Assembly (NCBI GenBank): GCA_963815135.1
Contig: CAWFFO010000013.1
Span: 118,657-182,656, forward strand
Length of the DNA: 64,000 nt
Direction of reading: 5' to 3'
Source: CAIWTU01 sp963815135
GTDB lineage: Bacteria; Desulfobacterota; Desulfuromonadia; Geobacterales; Geobacteraceae
Shown in pieces: positions 24,333-34,055 of the stretch. A program made the position numbers and the translations under genes. Within the stretch, counting starts at the first letter, position 1. Every line of letters starts with the position of its first letter. The notes under the pieces are model-generated. The model was given only the letters and a program-made list of their open reading frames with translations. It searched no databases and had not been told where the DNA came from.

Positions 24333-25419
24333 GAATGCCGCTAATATCCATTTGCTACAATAATCTAACAGAGATGCACGATAAATCCAACTTGAAAAAT
24401 AAGAAAAAAACGTGAAAATGGCGGCAAAATGCACTCAATATTGCTTTGCCTGACAATCAAGTTTTAAACCTTTTCGCCTGCAACCAGAAATGAGATTACT
24501 TCATAAAACTTCATGATAAAGAATCCCTTATTGAGCAGGCGCGTGGGAAATATATGTTAGCAGACGACTGGATAGCCGCTACTAATAGAGCCTACGTTCG
24601 TCCCGATCGTCAATTGATCTGCAAGGGGGAGAACCAACACGCTATCCTGTACTCTTTCAAAAGTGAATAAAGTGAAGCCCAAAGTCAAAATAATCTCATG
24701 GCGAACATGCAGTTTGCAGTTGAAGAGTTTATCAAAAATATGTCGGTCGAAAGGTTTATTCGAAAAACGCCGTACTCCGCCCTCCGGATGAACTATCACA
24801 CAGAACAGAATGTAATCGAATACCTGATCGACAAAAACTTCAATCTTCAAAATGCTGGTTTCCAGACCGGATTATGCGGCATAGAGAACCATGACAAAGA
24901 GCTTCGGGAGCATATTCTGTATGTAAAGTAACATTGTATGAAACTGGCCCTCGATTTCGGCTCAAAGAGTTTCCGGGTGAATACGATGGCAAAATGTATT
25001 TTTCTTCAAGTATCCGGGCTGCATATGCGGAGAAGTGCGACATTACCCTATTGACCACATCGAAAATAATTATTGGCCAAGGATTGTATCTTAAAATCCA
25101 CTCAAATCTCACTACTGCTTTTCCAACAAGATATTCGATTATAACTACGCAAGACTTGGCATATAAATAGCAAATTATAATTTTGCACGTCGCATCCTTG
25201 AACGAATATGGATTGGAATGCAAGCTTAGAGAAACGCACTGTTTAGAACCTCTCAATTTCTGGACAATATTGAAAACGAAAACTCGTATTACAAAGTCTG
25301 ATTATTCGATTAAAAAGCAGGTCGGCTGGTTGATCAATTTTAATTTATCTGTTTATCGATAACCGTCAACAAGTTGGTCAATACTCCAGATTCTATTCCA
25401 CTCCACAAAAGGACTCGCA
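24333..25419. other. 1.1-kb AT-rich spacer with no convincing gene
   Basis: Short frames exist (for example 24698-24931 and 24934-25170 on the plus strand), but they lack good Shine-Dalgarno sites, family motifs and operon context, and frames on both strands overlap. The stretch may hold remnants of a decayed gene (a fragment reading LICKGENQHAILYSFKSE ends at a stop near 24670) and the promoter of the glycosylation locus. I cannot locate that promoter. Confidence 0.6.
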
Positions 25420-28233
25420 ATGACTGCCAAGCGTCAAAAATTCCTTATACCTCACAACGGGTTGCAGCATACTGAATATATCGCCCGAAACTTGTTCAGA
25501 CAGGGCGATTACGATAAATCGTTCGACATTTTCGAACAACTGCTGGAATCTTATCCGGAACATTCAACGCGTTTGTTGGCTGAAGTATATAACCTTTATC
25601 AGCTACTGCCGTCCAAAGATCGCTACACAATGTACCAGTCCCGTTTCTTCAATTTCGGCATCAAACCTGGCGATACGGTTATTGACATCGGAAGCGGCAA
25701 TGTTCCATTTCCGCTTGCCACTCACTTGGCAGACCTCACCCTGAGCGACGATGGCTACGGCAGGGCAGGCTGTCCGTTCAAGTATCTGAAAGGGAAACCG
25801 GTCTATGAATGCAACATCGAAAAAATGCCCTTTGCAGACAAGGAGTTTGACTTCGTCTATTGCTCGCACGTACTCGAGCATGTAGACAATCCTGAGAAAG
25901 CCTGTAGTGAAATTATGCGGGTTGGAAAACGAGGTTATATAGAGACGCCAAGGAGCGTGAAGGATCTCTTTTTCAACATCGCCAAAGTCAGCAATCATCG
26001 CTGGGAAGTTGAATTTCATGACAATAAATTGACTTTCAGGGAGTACGATTGCCGCGAAATTGACGGGCTTGGTTGTGACCTGCTTAGGGATATGAGCTGT
26101 ACACCTGCCAATGATAGGGAGAAGGCAATAAATGCACTGATCCATCTTAAAGCAGACGTTATGAATACCATGCTTTTATGGGATAACTATTTTGATTACG
26201 AGGTTAAACGAGTGGTTAGCAGCACTGTCGGTCGTAAGCATAAATCTGGTAGCCTTCAAAGCGAAGACAATCCCTTAATTGGGGTAGAAGCTTCCGTCAA
26301 AGAACCAGTCCGAATCAGTTATATAGTTATCGTTCTAAATGGTATGCCTTTTCTCGAACAATGTCTTAAAGCCATTTATGTCTCAGCTCATGAAATCATA
26401 GTCGTTGAAGGAGCAGTGGAGAATTGTATGTTCGCCGCAAACCCGGACGGCAGTTCCAAAGACGGCACTGTGGAATTCCTTCGCTCCTTCCCCGACCCGG
26501 CAGGCAAAGTAAATCTGATTCAGAGCCGCTGGCCGGAAAAGTGCGAAATGCAGAATGCCGCCCTTGAACATGTTACCGGCGATTATGTCTGGTTGGTGGA
26601 CTCCGATGAAATTTATAGACACGACGACATCAGGAAGATATGCAACATTCTGGAGAATGATACTGAGATTACGCAGGTAAATTTCATCCCCGACAACTTC
26701 TGGAAAGGATTTGACTTCATCTTCGTGTCTCCCCTCTTTTTCGAACCTGCCCACCATTACCGACGTATATTCAAGTTCGTCCCCGGCGCACGCTTTACAA
26801 GCCATCGGCCGCCAACCATGAAGTGGCCGGGTCTGGACCGCTCCACCGAGGAGATGAAACTGCTGGACGGTGCAACGACGCGTAAAATGCAGATTTACCC
26901 CTATCATTACAGCTATGTTCTCGAAGACCAGGTCCGGCAGAAGATAGAGTTGTACAACCGCTACGGCTGGGGCAATAGCTGGAATATCGACATGAATGAA
27001 TGGTTGCGAGAATGCTACTTGGCGTGGACCCCGGAAAACAAGGACATCATTGAAAAGAAATATCCTGTCTGGACCGGAGGCGGCGGATCTCACACCACTC
27101 CGTTCACCCGCTCACATCCGGAAGTAATGATCGACTTTATTGGGAAATTCATGATCAGACAACAAACAGCCACTCAAAATAATACTTCCATCCACCCATC
27201 CGACGAACAAGAGCGAAACCCATGCCAACGCAGGGTAAAGATCGCCGGGGAGGTCGCCTCTTCGAATGATCTGACCGCGGTCAACGGTGAGTCCCAATTT
27301 GCAATAGCAATCCGCAATCTCTTCGCCCGTATAAAACCGGCTCGTATTATAGAGACAGGAACGTATACAGGTGAAGGAACCACCAAGGTCATCGCATCGA
27401 CACTCAGGGAACTGGGAATTGCCGATACTTGCTTTTATTCTATCGAATGCAACCCGGTCAACTATCAGCGAGCTTTGGCTAACCTGGGCAATTCTGGCCT
27501 TCTTGACAAAGTCAGCGTACTGCATGGCCTCTCCGTTCCTAGGGCGCTTCTCCCTACTCTGCACGAGATTGAAGAGAAATACGTTACCGGCATCGAGTTT
27601 GACGACATATTCGTTGATCACCAGGAAAAGGACCGGGCGCTTCTGTATTTCAAGGAAACCGATTTTGGCAATATTCCGGATGATCTGCTGGGAGAGACTC
27701 TTCGTGCATTCAACTATCGTCCCAATTTTGTGCTCCTTGACAGCGGAGGCCACATGGGAAATGTTGAATTTAATTACGTGCTCAGCCTGTTACAGGGAGA
27801 ATGTTTTATCGCCCTTGACGACATCAACCATGTCAAACATCACACGAGTTACCGTCAGATAAAAGGTGATCCTCGTTTTTCGCTTATCACCGAGTCGAAT
27901 GAGAAGTTCGGTTTCTGCATCGCTAAATTCACTCCTGAAACATATACGAATGAATGCGTAAGGAGCATCATATGGGCTCGCCCCGACTCCATCGGCGACA
28001 ACATTCTCGCCATGTCCATGCTGCCACATCTGAAGAACCGGTATCCCGACGCGGAGATTACAGTATTCTGCCAGCAACATATCGCCGAACTTTACGAAGC
28101 GTCGCCGGTCGTTGCACGTGTGATTACCTTTAACAGACCGCTCGCCCTGCAGGACGATGCATACCGCCGCGAAATCCTGGCAGGCTTCAGGAACTTAAGG
28201 CGATCTTTGTCTCAACACGGTATACTCACGTGA
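25420..28233 (+). CDS. multi-domain methyltransferase/glycosyltransferase, N-terminal part of a giant locus
   Basis: This 937-aa frame has five parts. Residues 1-60 are a helical TPR-like start. Residues 62-265 are a class I SAM methyltransferase (DIGSGN at 89-94, FDFVYCSHVLEHV at 143-155). Residues 298-565 are a GT2-type glycosyltransferase (YIVIVLNG, VWLVDSDEIY with DSD at 394-396). Residues 620-840 are a second SAM-binding-like domain (IIETGTYTGEGTT, FYSIECNP). From 848 it is the start of a GT9/heptosyltransferase domain (IIWARPDSIGDNILAMSML). The GT9 domain is cut at about residue 927 by a frameshift near 28203 and continues in another frame. It is probably for glycan transfer to flagellin, inferred from its position in the flagellar region. 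Confidence 0.88.
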   Translation: MTAKRQKFLIPHNGLQHTEYIARNLFRQGDYDKSFDIFEQLLESYPEHSTRLLAEVYNLYQLLPSKDRYTMYQSRFFNFGIKPGDTVIDIGSGNVPFPLATHLADLTLSDDGYGRAGCPFKYLKGKPVYECNIEKMPFADKEFDFVYCSHVLEHVDNPEKACSEIMRVGKRGYIETPRSVKDLFFNIAKVSNHRWEVEFHDNKLTFREYDCREIDGLGCDLLRDMSCTPANDREKAINALIHLKADVMNTMLLWDNYFDYEVKRVVSSTVGRKHKSGSLQSEDNPLIGVEASVKEPVRISYIVIVLNGMPFLEQCLKAIYVSAHEIIVVEGAVENCMFAANPDGSSKDGTVEFLRSFPDPAGKVNLIQSRWPEKCEMQNAALEHVTGDYVWLVDSDEIYRHDDIRKICNILENDTEITQVNFIPDNFWKGFDFIFVSPLFFEPAHHYRRIFKFVPGARFTSHRPPTMKWPGLDRSTEEMKLLDGATTRKMQIYPYHYSYVLEDQVRQKIELYNRYGWGNSWNIDMNEWLRECYLAWTPENKDIIEKKYPVWTGGGGSHTTPFTRSHPEVMIDFIGKFMIRQQTATQNNTSIHPSDEQERNPCQRRVKIAGEVASSNDLTAVNGESQFAIAIRNLFARIKPARIIETGTYTGEGTTKVIASTLRELGIADTCFYSIECNPVNYQRALANLGNSGLLDKVSVLHGLSVPRALLPTLHEIEEKYVTGIEFDDIFVDHQEKDRALLYFKETDFGNIPDDLLGETLRAFNYRPNFVLLDSGGHMGNVEFNYVLSLLQGECFIALDDINHVKHHTSYRQIKGDPRFSLITESNEKFGFCIAKFTPETYTNECVRSIIWARPDSIGDNILAMSMLPHLKNRYPDAEITVFCQQHIAELYEASPVVARVITFNRPLALQDDAYRREILAGFRNLRRSLSQHGILT

Positions 28234-28979
28234 ACCACTCACAGATTATTTTGCCGCGCAGTGTGGCGCTCGTGAACGAATCGCTCTCGAAGGGGATCTG
28301 AGCAATATGTCGTCTGAAGAGCGGATCGCAAACAACGGCTGCTACACGAAGGTCCTACACAGCGAGGGGGTACACAAGAGTGAACTCGAACGACACCGGG
28401 ACTTTCTATGGGGGATTGATATCAATGTGGACCTTCTCGAACTGAATTCTGGACGACACCCGACGATGTCGAATTTGCCGATCGGCTGTTCAGTGAACAA
28501 AACTTTGTCCCAGATAAGACCATCGTCTTGTTCGCCGGTGCCCAGTATGACGTCAGATCTGTATGAAGGGTACGGTGAGGCACTAGCTCCAGTTCCGGGA
28601 ACACGGCTTTAGTGTCATCGCCCTGGGAGGCAGCAACGATGAAGCAATCAGCCAGCGCAACCTAGACCGGATCGGCATCCGAACACTGAATCTTTGCGGC
28701 CGGACCACCCTCCGCCAGAGCGCTGCAATCATACGTCGCTGCAGGCTGGCGGTCGGGGCAGAAACGGGGCTTGCCCACCTAGCATGCGCAGTCGGCGTTC
28801 CCAATGTTGTTCTTCTCGGCGGCGGCCACTTCGGCCGCTTCATGCCATACTCTAAACTTACGACCATAGCATGCCTGCCCTCTGGACTGTTATGGCTGCA
28901 ACTGGCGCTGTCGATATAACCACAGTCACTGCGTTCGTGACCTCGACCCGGCGGTTTTCGGCGACGCGTCCGTACCGCC
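28201..28979 (+). pseudogene. GT9 glycosyltransferase segment broken by several frameshifts
   Basis: Reading frame by frame, the remainder of the GT9 domain begun upstream is intact in content. In order: DLCLNTVYSREPLTDYFAAQ, then MSSEERIANNG...HRDFLWGID, EFWTTPDDVEFADRLFSEQN and VLFAGAQYD, YEGYGEAL, EHGFSVIALGG, CRLAVGAETGLAHLACAVG, and the cysteine motif CYGCNWRC...CVRDLDPAVFGDA. Joining these needs frame changes near 28203, 28442, 28560, 28587, 28880 and 28966, the last joining to the frame that starts at 28980. Either the domain is decaying or the sequence has local errors. The conserved ADP-heptose-type core is unmistakable. Confidence 0.8.
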
Positions 28980-31900
28980 ATGTCCGGCCCCGCCGGTCAC
29001 TGCCGCATTGTCACACAGGATAAGCACACCTGGCCTGTAGCGCCCGACCTCCCCACCTGGAAGTCCTGCGAAGCATTCCTAGTTTCTGACCGGGTCCGGC
29101 ATGTCGTTGGCGAGGGCATCATCACCTCAATCCGCACCGATCACTGCCGAATTGTCATTGCCGCCAATCTGGTCCCCTTTCGAGACGAAGAACAGCGCCG
29201 ACGCCAGGATGCAACCATTACAAGTATCTCCGGTCTCGCAGATCCTAATGACATTGTTCCCCTCAACATCTGCTATCCCGATGAACTCATGGAACCACCC
29301 GACTGGCAGACTTTGCCATTACTACGACGGAGCGCAGACATCGAGCTTAAGATTAACGGTAAACGGAAACCTTTCGTCTCCGAACTGTTCGATGCTGCCT
29401 CGTCTTGGGCAGCGGAGCACGGTATCGAATGGTTCGTTTTCACAAACAGCGACATAATTTTTACCGAAGCACTTATCAAAGAAATACAAAGCTTTCAAGC
29501 AAAAGGCTTCGAAACCATTGCCGTTTCCCGCAACGAAGTTCAAAGGGTAGAACGGGACGGGAAGCTCGTGCCCGGTTACTTGGAAGTTAACGGTTATGAC
29601 GTCTTTGCATGTAAAACAGTTTGGTGGAGAGAAAACCGACATCGTTTCCAACCATACATTTTCGGAGAACGGGCATGGGATAACGCATACGCTGCGATTA
29701 TGGCCTGCCATTCACGTTTTGCCATGCTGTACAAGGATGGTCTCTGCTTCCACATAAAGCATTCCACAAACTGGATCGAAGGTCCATATGCCGACCACAA
29801 CATGAGACTATATTCCGGTATCGATAAAATATATAGCGATCGTTATGAAGATTTTATAAAAGAAGTCTTGATTACCGACAGAAGTCTTCTTTCCTCAGGC
29901 GCCACAGAAATGCTGCTTGAGAAATATTTCCCCCGGGATAGCAAAACGATGACTGTTTCACCTACAAATAAAACTGAACAATCTCCAGTAAACATTTGTA
30001 TTATCACTTATAACCGTCTAAATTTCACCAAATTTTGCATTGACGCATTACGTAATGATCCCGGTTTTCCTTATGTTATCTCTGTAGTAGACAACAACAG
30101 CCAAGATGGTACAAAAGAATACCTGCGGGAGCTGCAAGCTGAAGGATTCATTAAGAATCTAGTTTTGCTCGACAAAAATGTCGGTGTTGCAAAAGCATCT
30201 AACCTGGCTTGGAGTCTTGAGCCGTATGCCTCCTATTACCTGAAACTGGACAACGACATAGTAATTCGGAAACGGGACTGGTTGGCAGACATGATACGAG
30301 TCATCGAAGCCTTTCCCCAGATAGGCGCTTTGGCCTACAATTTCGAACCAGTCAGCTATCCGGCCAAAACTGCCAATGGCATGAGCATTAGAATAAAGGA
30401 AAACGGAAATCTCGGGGGAGCCTGTATCCTTATTCCCAAGCGTACCGAAAATATTCTCGGTTGCTGGTGCGAAGATTATGGATTGTATGGCGAAGAAGAT
30501 GCCGACTACGGGCACAGGATTCTATTAGCGGGTTTGCTGAATGTATATATGGATGACGAAAATTGTGGGTTTCATCTTCCAGCCGGAAAAGCTGCGGCAA
30601 TTGATCACTCAACGTGGCAGGCAGCTGATGGTATTGAAGAAAGAGAACACTCCGAATATCGAAGATGGAAAGACAATATCAGAAAAACAAATGTTGAGAG
30701 CGGGTTATTTATGAGAAATCTTCTTGCTTATCAAAACGGAGATAAATCCCTTTATGCGGAATCATCCTTTGTCAGGGAATACCAACTTAATAATGTAAAG
30801 AATGAAGAAATTTTCTGCTCCATCATAATTCCTCTATTCAACAAGGTTGAATACACTAAACAGTGCATGGCTGCCCTTGCTCTCAACACCGAAAAGGCGC
30901 CAGTCTACGAAGTGATCCTCGTTGACAACGCCTCCACGGATGGCACTGCCGAGTTTCTTCGTAATCATGCCGGAGATGTGACGATCATTACCAACCTGAA
31001 GAACCTGGGCTTCGCCAAAGCATGCAACCAGGGGGGTCGGCTGGCCAGGGGACGATATCTGGTCTTTCTCAACAATGACACCATCCCTCACCCTGGATGG
31101 CTGGATGCCCTCATTCGCGGGGTTAAACAGGAAAGTGCAGATATTGTCGGTGCAAAACTCCTCTATCCTAACGGTCGTGTTCAGCACGCAGGGGTGGCGT
31201 TCGACGAGCGCGGCATCGGCTGCCACATTTTTAACGGCTTCACCGCCGATCATCCGGCGGTAAACCGGAAACGGTTCATGCAGTGCGTGACCGCTGCCTG
31301 CATGCTGATCGGAAAAGATCTTTTTGATCGGTTGGGTGGCTTCGACGAGAACTTCATCAACGGGTTCGAGGACGTGGATCTCTGTCTTCGTGCCGGGGAG
31401 CAGAACAAAAAGATTCTCTATAATCCTGAAAGTGTCCTTATTCACTATGAAGAAACCAGTGATGGACGAAAGACCTACGACTATCAGAATGCTAAATACT
31501 TTCTAAATAGATGGGAAAACAGGGTTATATGTGACGAGGACCGAATTTACGCTGATGAAGGCTTCGTGAAGGAGGTTCGACAGGACGGTAGGATTGCACT
31601 GATACCTTTGACAGCATCAATGCAAACCTGCTTGTCTCCCCTCCCCTATCCAACCAAAAGCAATTCCGGTCTCTCCGATGCCGCTATTGAAAGTGGGAGA
31701 ACCGGCAAGGAATACAAAGAAAATGGGGATTTCCCAAAGGCCTTTGAGGCATTTTCAAGAGCGCTTGAACTCGGAGATACCTCTGCATTGGCAGATATGG
31801 GGGATTGTCTCACTAATATGGGAAGAATCGATGAAGCCTTGTCCCGTTACGATCAGGCCCTCCGCCTCGACCGGACCTACTTGCAGGCACAGGTGGGCAT

Positions 31901-32108
31901 CGGTGTAGCAATGCTCATCAGAGGAGATTTCGGGGCATCAGGCGAGGCATTCACCAAGGTACTGGAGTCACAGCCGGAGAATTCAAAGGCCCTCTGCGGC
32001 TTCGGCATGGCCAGAAATGGCCAGGGGTTCAAAAGCCGGGTGCCGCTATTTCGTGAAAGCCCTCGACGCCGATACGGAGAATATTACCGCTCTAAACCAA
32101 CTGATTAA
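28980..32108 (+). CDS. triple glycosyltransferase with TPR, middle part of the giant locus
   Basis: This 1042-aa frame starts inside the end of the GT9 domain, so its ATG is probably not a real start. Residues about 20-300 are a GT-A-like domain (WFVFTNSDIIF near 154). Residues about 335-585 are a GT2 (NICIITYNRLNF, YYLKLDNDIVI). Residues about 612-870 are a second GT2 of the rhamnosyl/WcaE-like kind (SIIIPLFNKVEYTKQC, VFLNNDTIPHPGW, GFEDVDLCLRAGE). From about 905, TPR repeats begin (GDFPKAFEAFSRALELGDTS). The frame runs out near 32030 in a frameshift, and the TPR repeats continue in the frame of 32017-33048. Confidence 0.85.
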   Translation: MSGPAGHCRIVTQDKHTWPVAPDLPTWKSCEAFLVSDRVRHVVGEGIITSIRTDHCRIVIAANLVPFRDEEQRRRQDATITSISGLADPNDIVPLNICYPDELMEPPDWQTLPLLRRSADIELKINGKRKPFVSELFDAASSWAAEHGIEWFVFTNSDIIFTEALIKEIQSFQAKGFETIAVSRNEVQRVERDGKLVPGYLEVNGYDVFACKTVWWRENRHRFQPYIFGERAWDNAYAAIMACHSRFAMLYKDGLCFHIKHSTNWIEGPYADHNMRLYSGIDKIYSDRYEDFIKEVLITDRSLLSSGATEMLLEKYFPRDSKTMTVSPTNKTEQSPVNICIITYNRLNFTKFCIDALRNDPGFPYVISVVDNNSQDGTKEYLRELQAEGFIKNLVLLDKNVGVAKASNLAWSLEPYASYYLKLDNDIVIRKRDWLADMIRVIEAFPQIGALAYNFEPVSYPAKTANGMSIRIKENGNLGGACILIPKRTENILGCWCEDYGLYGEEDADYGHRILLAGLLNVYMDDENCGFHLPAGKAAAIDHSTWQAADGIEEREHSEYRRWKDNIRKTNVESGLFMRNLLAYQNGDKSLYAESSFVREYQLNNVKNEEIFCSIIIPLFNKVEYTKQCMAALALNTEKAPVYEVILVDNASTDGTAEFLRNHAGDVTIITNLKNLGFAKACNQGGRLARGRYLVFLNNDTIPHPGWLDALIRGVKQESADIVGAKLLYPNGRVQHAGVAFDERGIGCHIFNGFTADHPAVNRKRFMQCVTAACMLIGKDLFDRLGGFDENFINGFEDVDLCLRAGEQNKKILYNPESVLIHYEETSDGRKTYDYQNAKYFLNRWENRVICDEDRIYADEGFVKEVRQDGRIALIPLTASMQTCLSPLPYPTKSNSGLSDAAIESGRTGKEYKENGDFPKAFEAFSRALELGDTSALADMGDCLTNMGRIDEALSRYDQALRLDRTYLQAQVGIGVAMLIRGDFGASGEAFTKVLESQPENSKALCGFGMARNGQGFKSRVPLFRESPRRRYGEYYRSKPTD

Positions 32109-33030
32109 AGCAGCGTATGAACTGCAGGAATTTAACAATGCAATTGGCTGCACGAGAAACTACCTCATGTATCACCCGGGAGACCTGGACATTCTCTTTG
32201 CCTTAGCCGGAATTCTTTACAAATCAGGAGAATTCGAAGAAGCGCAAGATTCTCTTGAACGCCTCATGTCACTCTCACCAGAGTATGAGGGAGCAAAGGA
32301 ACTTCTATCCAAAATTTTGACTGATAGAAGTCAACTTTCTCTGCACATGAATGAGCCTGATTCCAGCCAACAAATATTATATTTCTCTGAAAATCTGATC
32401 GAACAAGGCCACGCTAATAAATTGGACGGCAACTTCGCAGAAGCCTACGAGTGTTTCAGCAAAGCGCGCGAACTTGGCGATTTGTCTGTCTTTTCAGATA
32501 TGGGAGACTGCAAGGCAAACTTGGGCGAATACAGCGAAGCCGAGAGGCTCTATGAGAATGGGTTGAAAAACGACCCTGAAAATATCGGATCTCTCGTGGG
32601 ACTGGGAATTGTGAGGCTTCTCCAGGGAAAACATGTGAAAGCCGTTACCTCTTTCAACAAAGCGCTCAATCTTGCACCGGCCGATACCAAGGCATTGTGC
32701 GGGCTGGGAATGGTAAGAAACGTGCAAGGCAAACAGAAAGAGGCCTTGGAATGCTTTTCCAGGGCCCTCGATACAGATCCGGAAAATCTGCCAGCGCTTC
32801 ACGAACTCATCAAGTGTTCATATGGGCTCAAGAGATTCGAGGAAGCCGAGAGACACCTGACCACATATCTTATATATCATCCGGGAGACCTGGACATGCA
32901 GTTCTCCCTTGCCGGGGTCCGCTTCAGTAATGAAAAGTACCATGATGCTCTGGAAAACATCGAGAACCTGCTGGCATTTGACCCGGGATTTACCGGAGGG
33001 GAAGAGTTGCGCGTAAAAATACAAATGCAA
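31704..33030 (+). repeat. tandem duplication of a ~700-bp TPR module
   Basis: Unit 1 (31704-32330) and unit 2 (32407-33030) encode the same series of TPRs in the same order. Matching landmarks include ADMGDCLTNMG/SDMGDCKANLG, KALCGFGMARNGQG/KALCGLGMVRNVQG and YLMYHPGDLDILFALAG/YLIYHPGDLDMQFSLAG. The offset is 703 bp, which is not a multiple of three. This fits a single extra or missing base in unit 1 at about 32030. Confidence 0.8.
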
Positions 33031-33048
33031 CTGGCGGCAAACAGTTAA
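32017..33048 (+). CDS. TPR repeat region, C-terminal part of the giant glycosyltransferase locus
   Basis: The 343-aa frame is almost wholly TPR: ALNQLIKAAYELQEF, AGILYKSGEFEEAQDSLERL, GNFAEAYECFSKARELGD, GKHVKAVTSFNKALNLAP, GKQKEALECFSRALDTDP, EKYHDALENIENLLAFDP. It overlaps the previous frame by 92 bp with no Shine-Dalgarno, and the repeats are continuous across the overlap. I read it as the C-terminus of the upstream protein, split by a 1-base error near 32030. TPR arrays fused to glycosyltransferases often bind the acceptor protein. Confidence 0.82.
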   Translation: MARGSKAGCRYFVKALDADTENITALNQLIKAAYELQEFNNAIGCTRNYLMYHPGDLDILFALAGILYKSGEFEEAQDSLERLMSLSPEYEGAKELLSKILTDRSQLSLHMNEPDSSQQILYFSENLIEQGHANKLDGNFAEAYECFSKARELGDLSVFSDMGDCKANLGEYSEAERLYENGLKNDPENIGSLVGLGIVRLLQGKHVKAVTSFNKALNLAPADTKALCGLGMVRNVQGKQKEALECFSRALDTDPENLPALHELIKCSYGLKRFEEAERHLTTYLIYHPGDLDMQFSLAGVRFSNEKYHDALENIENLLAFDPGFTGGEELRVKIQMQLAANS

Positions 33049-33143
33049 CCGCTGCTACAGACGAGCAAATGGATTATTTTCCAGGCGTATAACAATTTGC
33101 TCTTAATCTCTCGGTTTGCCATCGTCTGGGGTTAAGGTCTCCC

Positions 33144-33971
33144 ATGAGTAAATTTATACCCGGTCTTTCTGTTGTCATGATAGTGAAAAATGCGGAAGAA
33201 TATCTTTCAACGTCATTGCGGTCACTAAAACGGGTGGCCGATGAGATTGTGGTTGTCGATACCGGCTCTACCGACGCCACTCGTGACATTGCCGAAAATT
33301 TTGACTGCAGGCTTTTTGATTTCGCCTGGTGTGAAGATTTTTCCAAGGCAAAAAATTTCGCTGTTTCCCAGGCACGCTTTAGCTGGATCATGAACGTCGA
33401 TGCTGACGAGGTGATTTTCGACTCCAAAGCGAAGGATGTGCTGGCTGCTTCACTGCGAAGCGACTCCTGTCCGGCATATGTCGTGTGGCAGGATAATCTG
33501 AAAGATGATGGTACGGTTGAGCAAGTCAAAGTACTGCGCCTGTTTCGCAATGATCCGCGCATCAGGTTCACCAATCCGGTGCATGAAAGCATCGGTGAAT
33601 CCCTGCACGTGAACTGGCCCGGTTATGTTCCACCGGTTCTGGATATCCACCTGAGGCACTATGGTTACCTGTCACGCAATAGAGATGGCAAGCACGATCG
33701 AAACAGTGTACTGCTCAGGAAATGGGTGACCGCCCAACCTGATAATATATATGCAAATTACAAGTTGGGGGGCACGCTTGCCGAGATGGGGATGACAGCT
33801 GAAGCTCTGCCGTACCTGGAACGCACTTTCACTCTTTTTGCCCGGAACCCGGAGAGAAATACATATCCTTTTCTAACGGCATTCGTCGATTTTTACTGTG
33901 AACTCCTGGTAACAGAAGGATATGAAGAAAAGGCCGATCAATGCAGGCAAATTGTCGGAGGATGGACCTGA
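33144..33971 (+). CDS. GT2 family glycosyltransferase with C-terminal TPR-like tail
   Basis: The 275-aa protein is a GT-A fold family 2 enzyme: LSVVMIVKNAEEYL (8-21), EIVVVDTGSTDATRDIA, WCEDFSKAKNFA and the metal-binding IMNVDADEVIF. The segment NPVHESI near 140 is typical of the SunS/WcaA-like group. Residues from about 200 look like a short TPR (LGGTLAEMGMTAEALPYLERTF). It starts 96 bp after the giant locus, on the same strand. Substrate is unknown; flagellin glycan assembly is inferred from location. Confidence 0.87.
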   Translation: MSKFIPGLSVVMIVKNAEEYLSTSLRSLKRVADEIVVVDTGSTDATRDIAENFDCRLFDFAWCEDFSKAKNFAVSQARFSWIMNVDADEVIFDSKAKDVLAASLRSDSCPAYVVWQDNLKDDGTVEQVKVLRLFRNDPRIRFTNPVHESIGESLHVNWPGYVPPVLDIHLRHYGYLSRNRDGKHDRNSVLLRKWVTAQPDNIYANYKLGGTLAEMGMTAEALPYLERTFTLFARNPERNTYPFLTAFVDFYCELLVTEGYEEKADQCRQIVGGWT

Positions 33972-34055
33972 AAGACAACGCAACAACAAGTCCGGGGCTG
34001 ATCTTGCATTTCTGTTTGGCTGACAAATAATGCTCTGCACAGGGTGCATCTAATC

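Noticed and set aside
24557..25256. Overlapping frames of 77-138 codons on both strands
   Set aside because: There are no motifs, no ribosome sites and no neighbours in operon arrangement; I could not support any of them.
25330..25400. ATCGATAA-like box ahead of the giant glycosyltransferase as a sigma-28 site
   Set aside because: The -35 half at the right spacing does not match TAAA, so the similarity is not above chance in AT-rich sequence.
26383..27753. Long minus-strand frames under the giant glycosyltransferase
   Set aside because: The plus strand shows glycosyltransferase and methyltransferase motifs; these frames have none and no ribosome sites.
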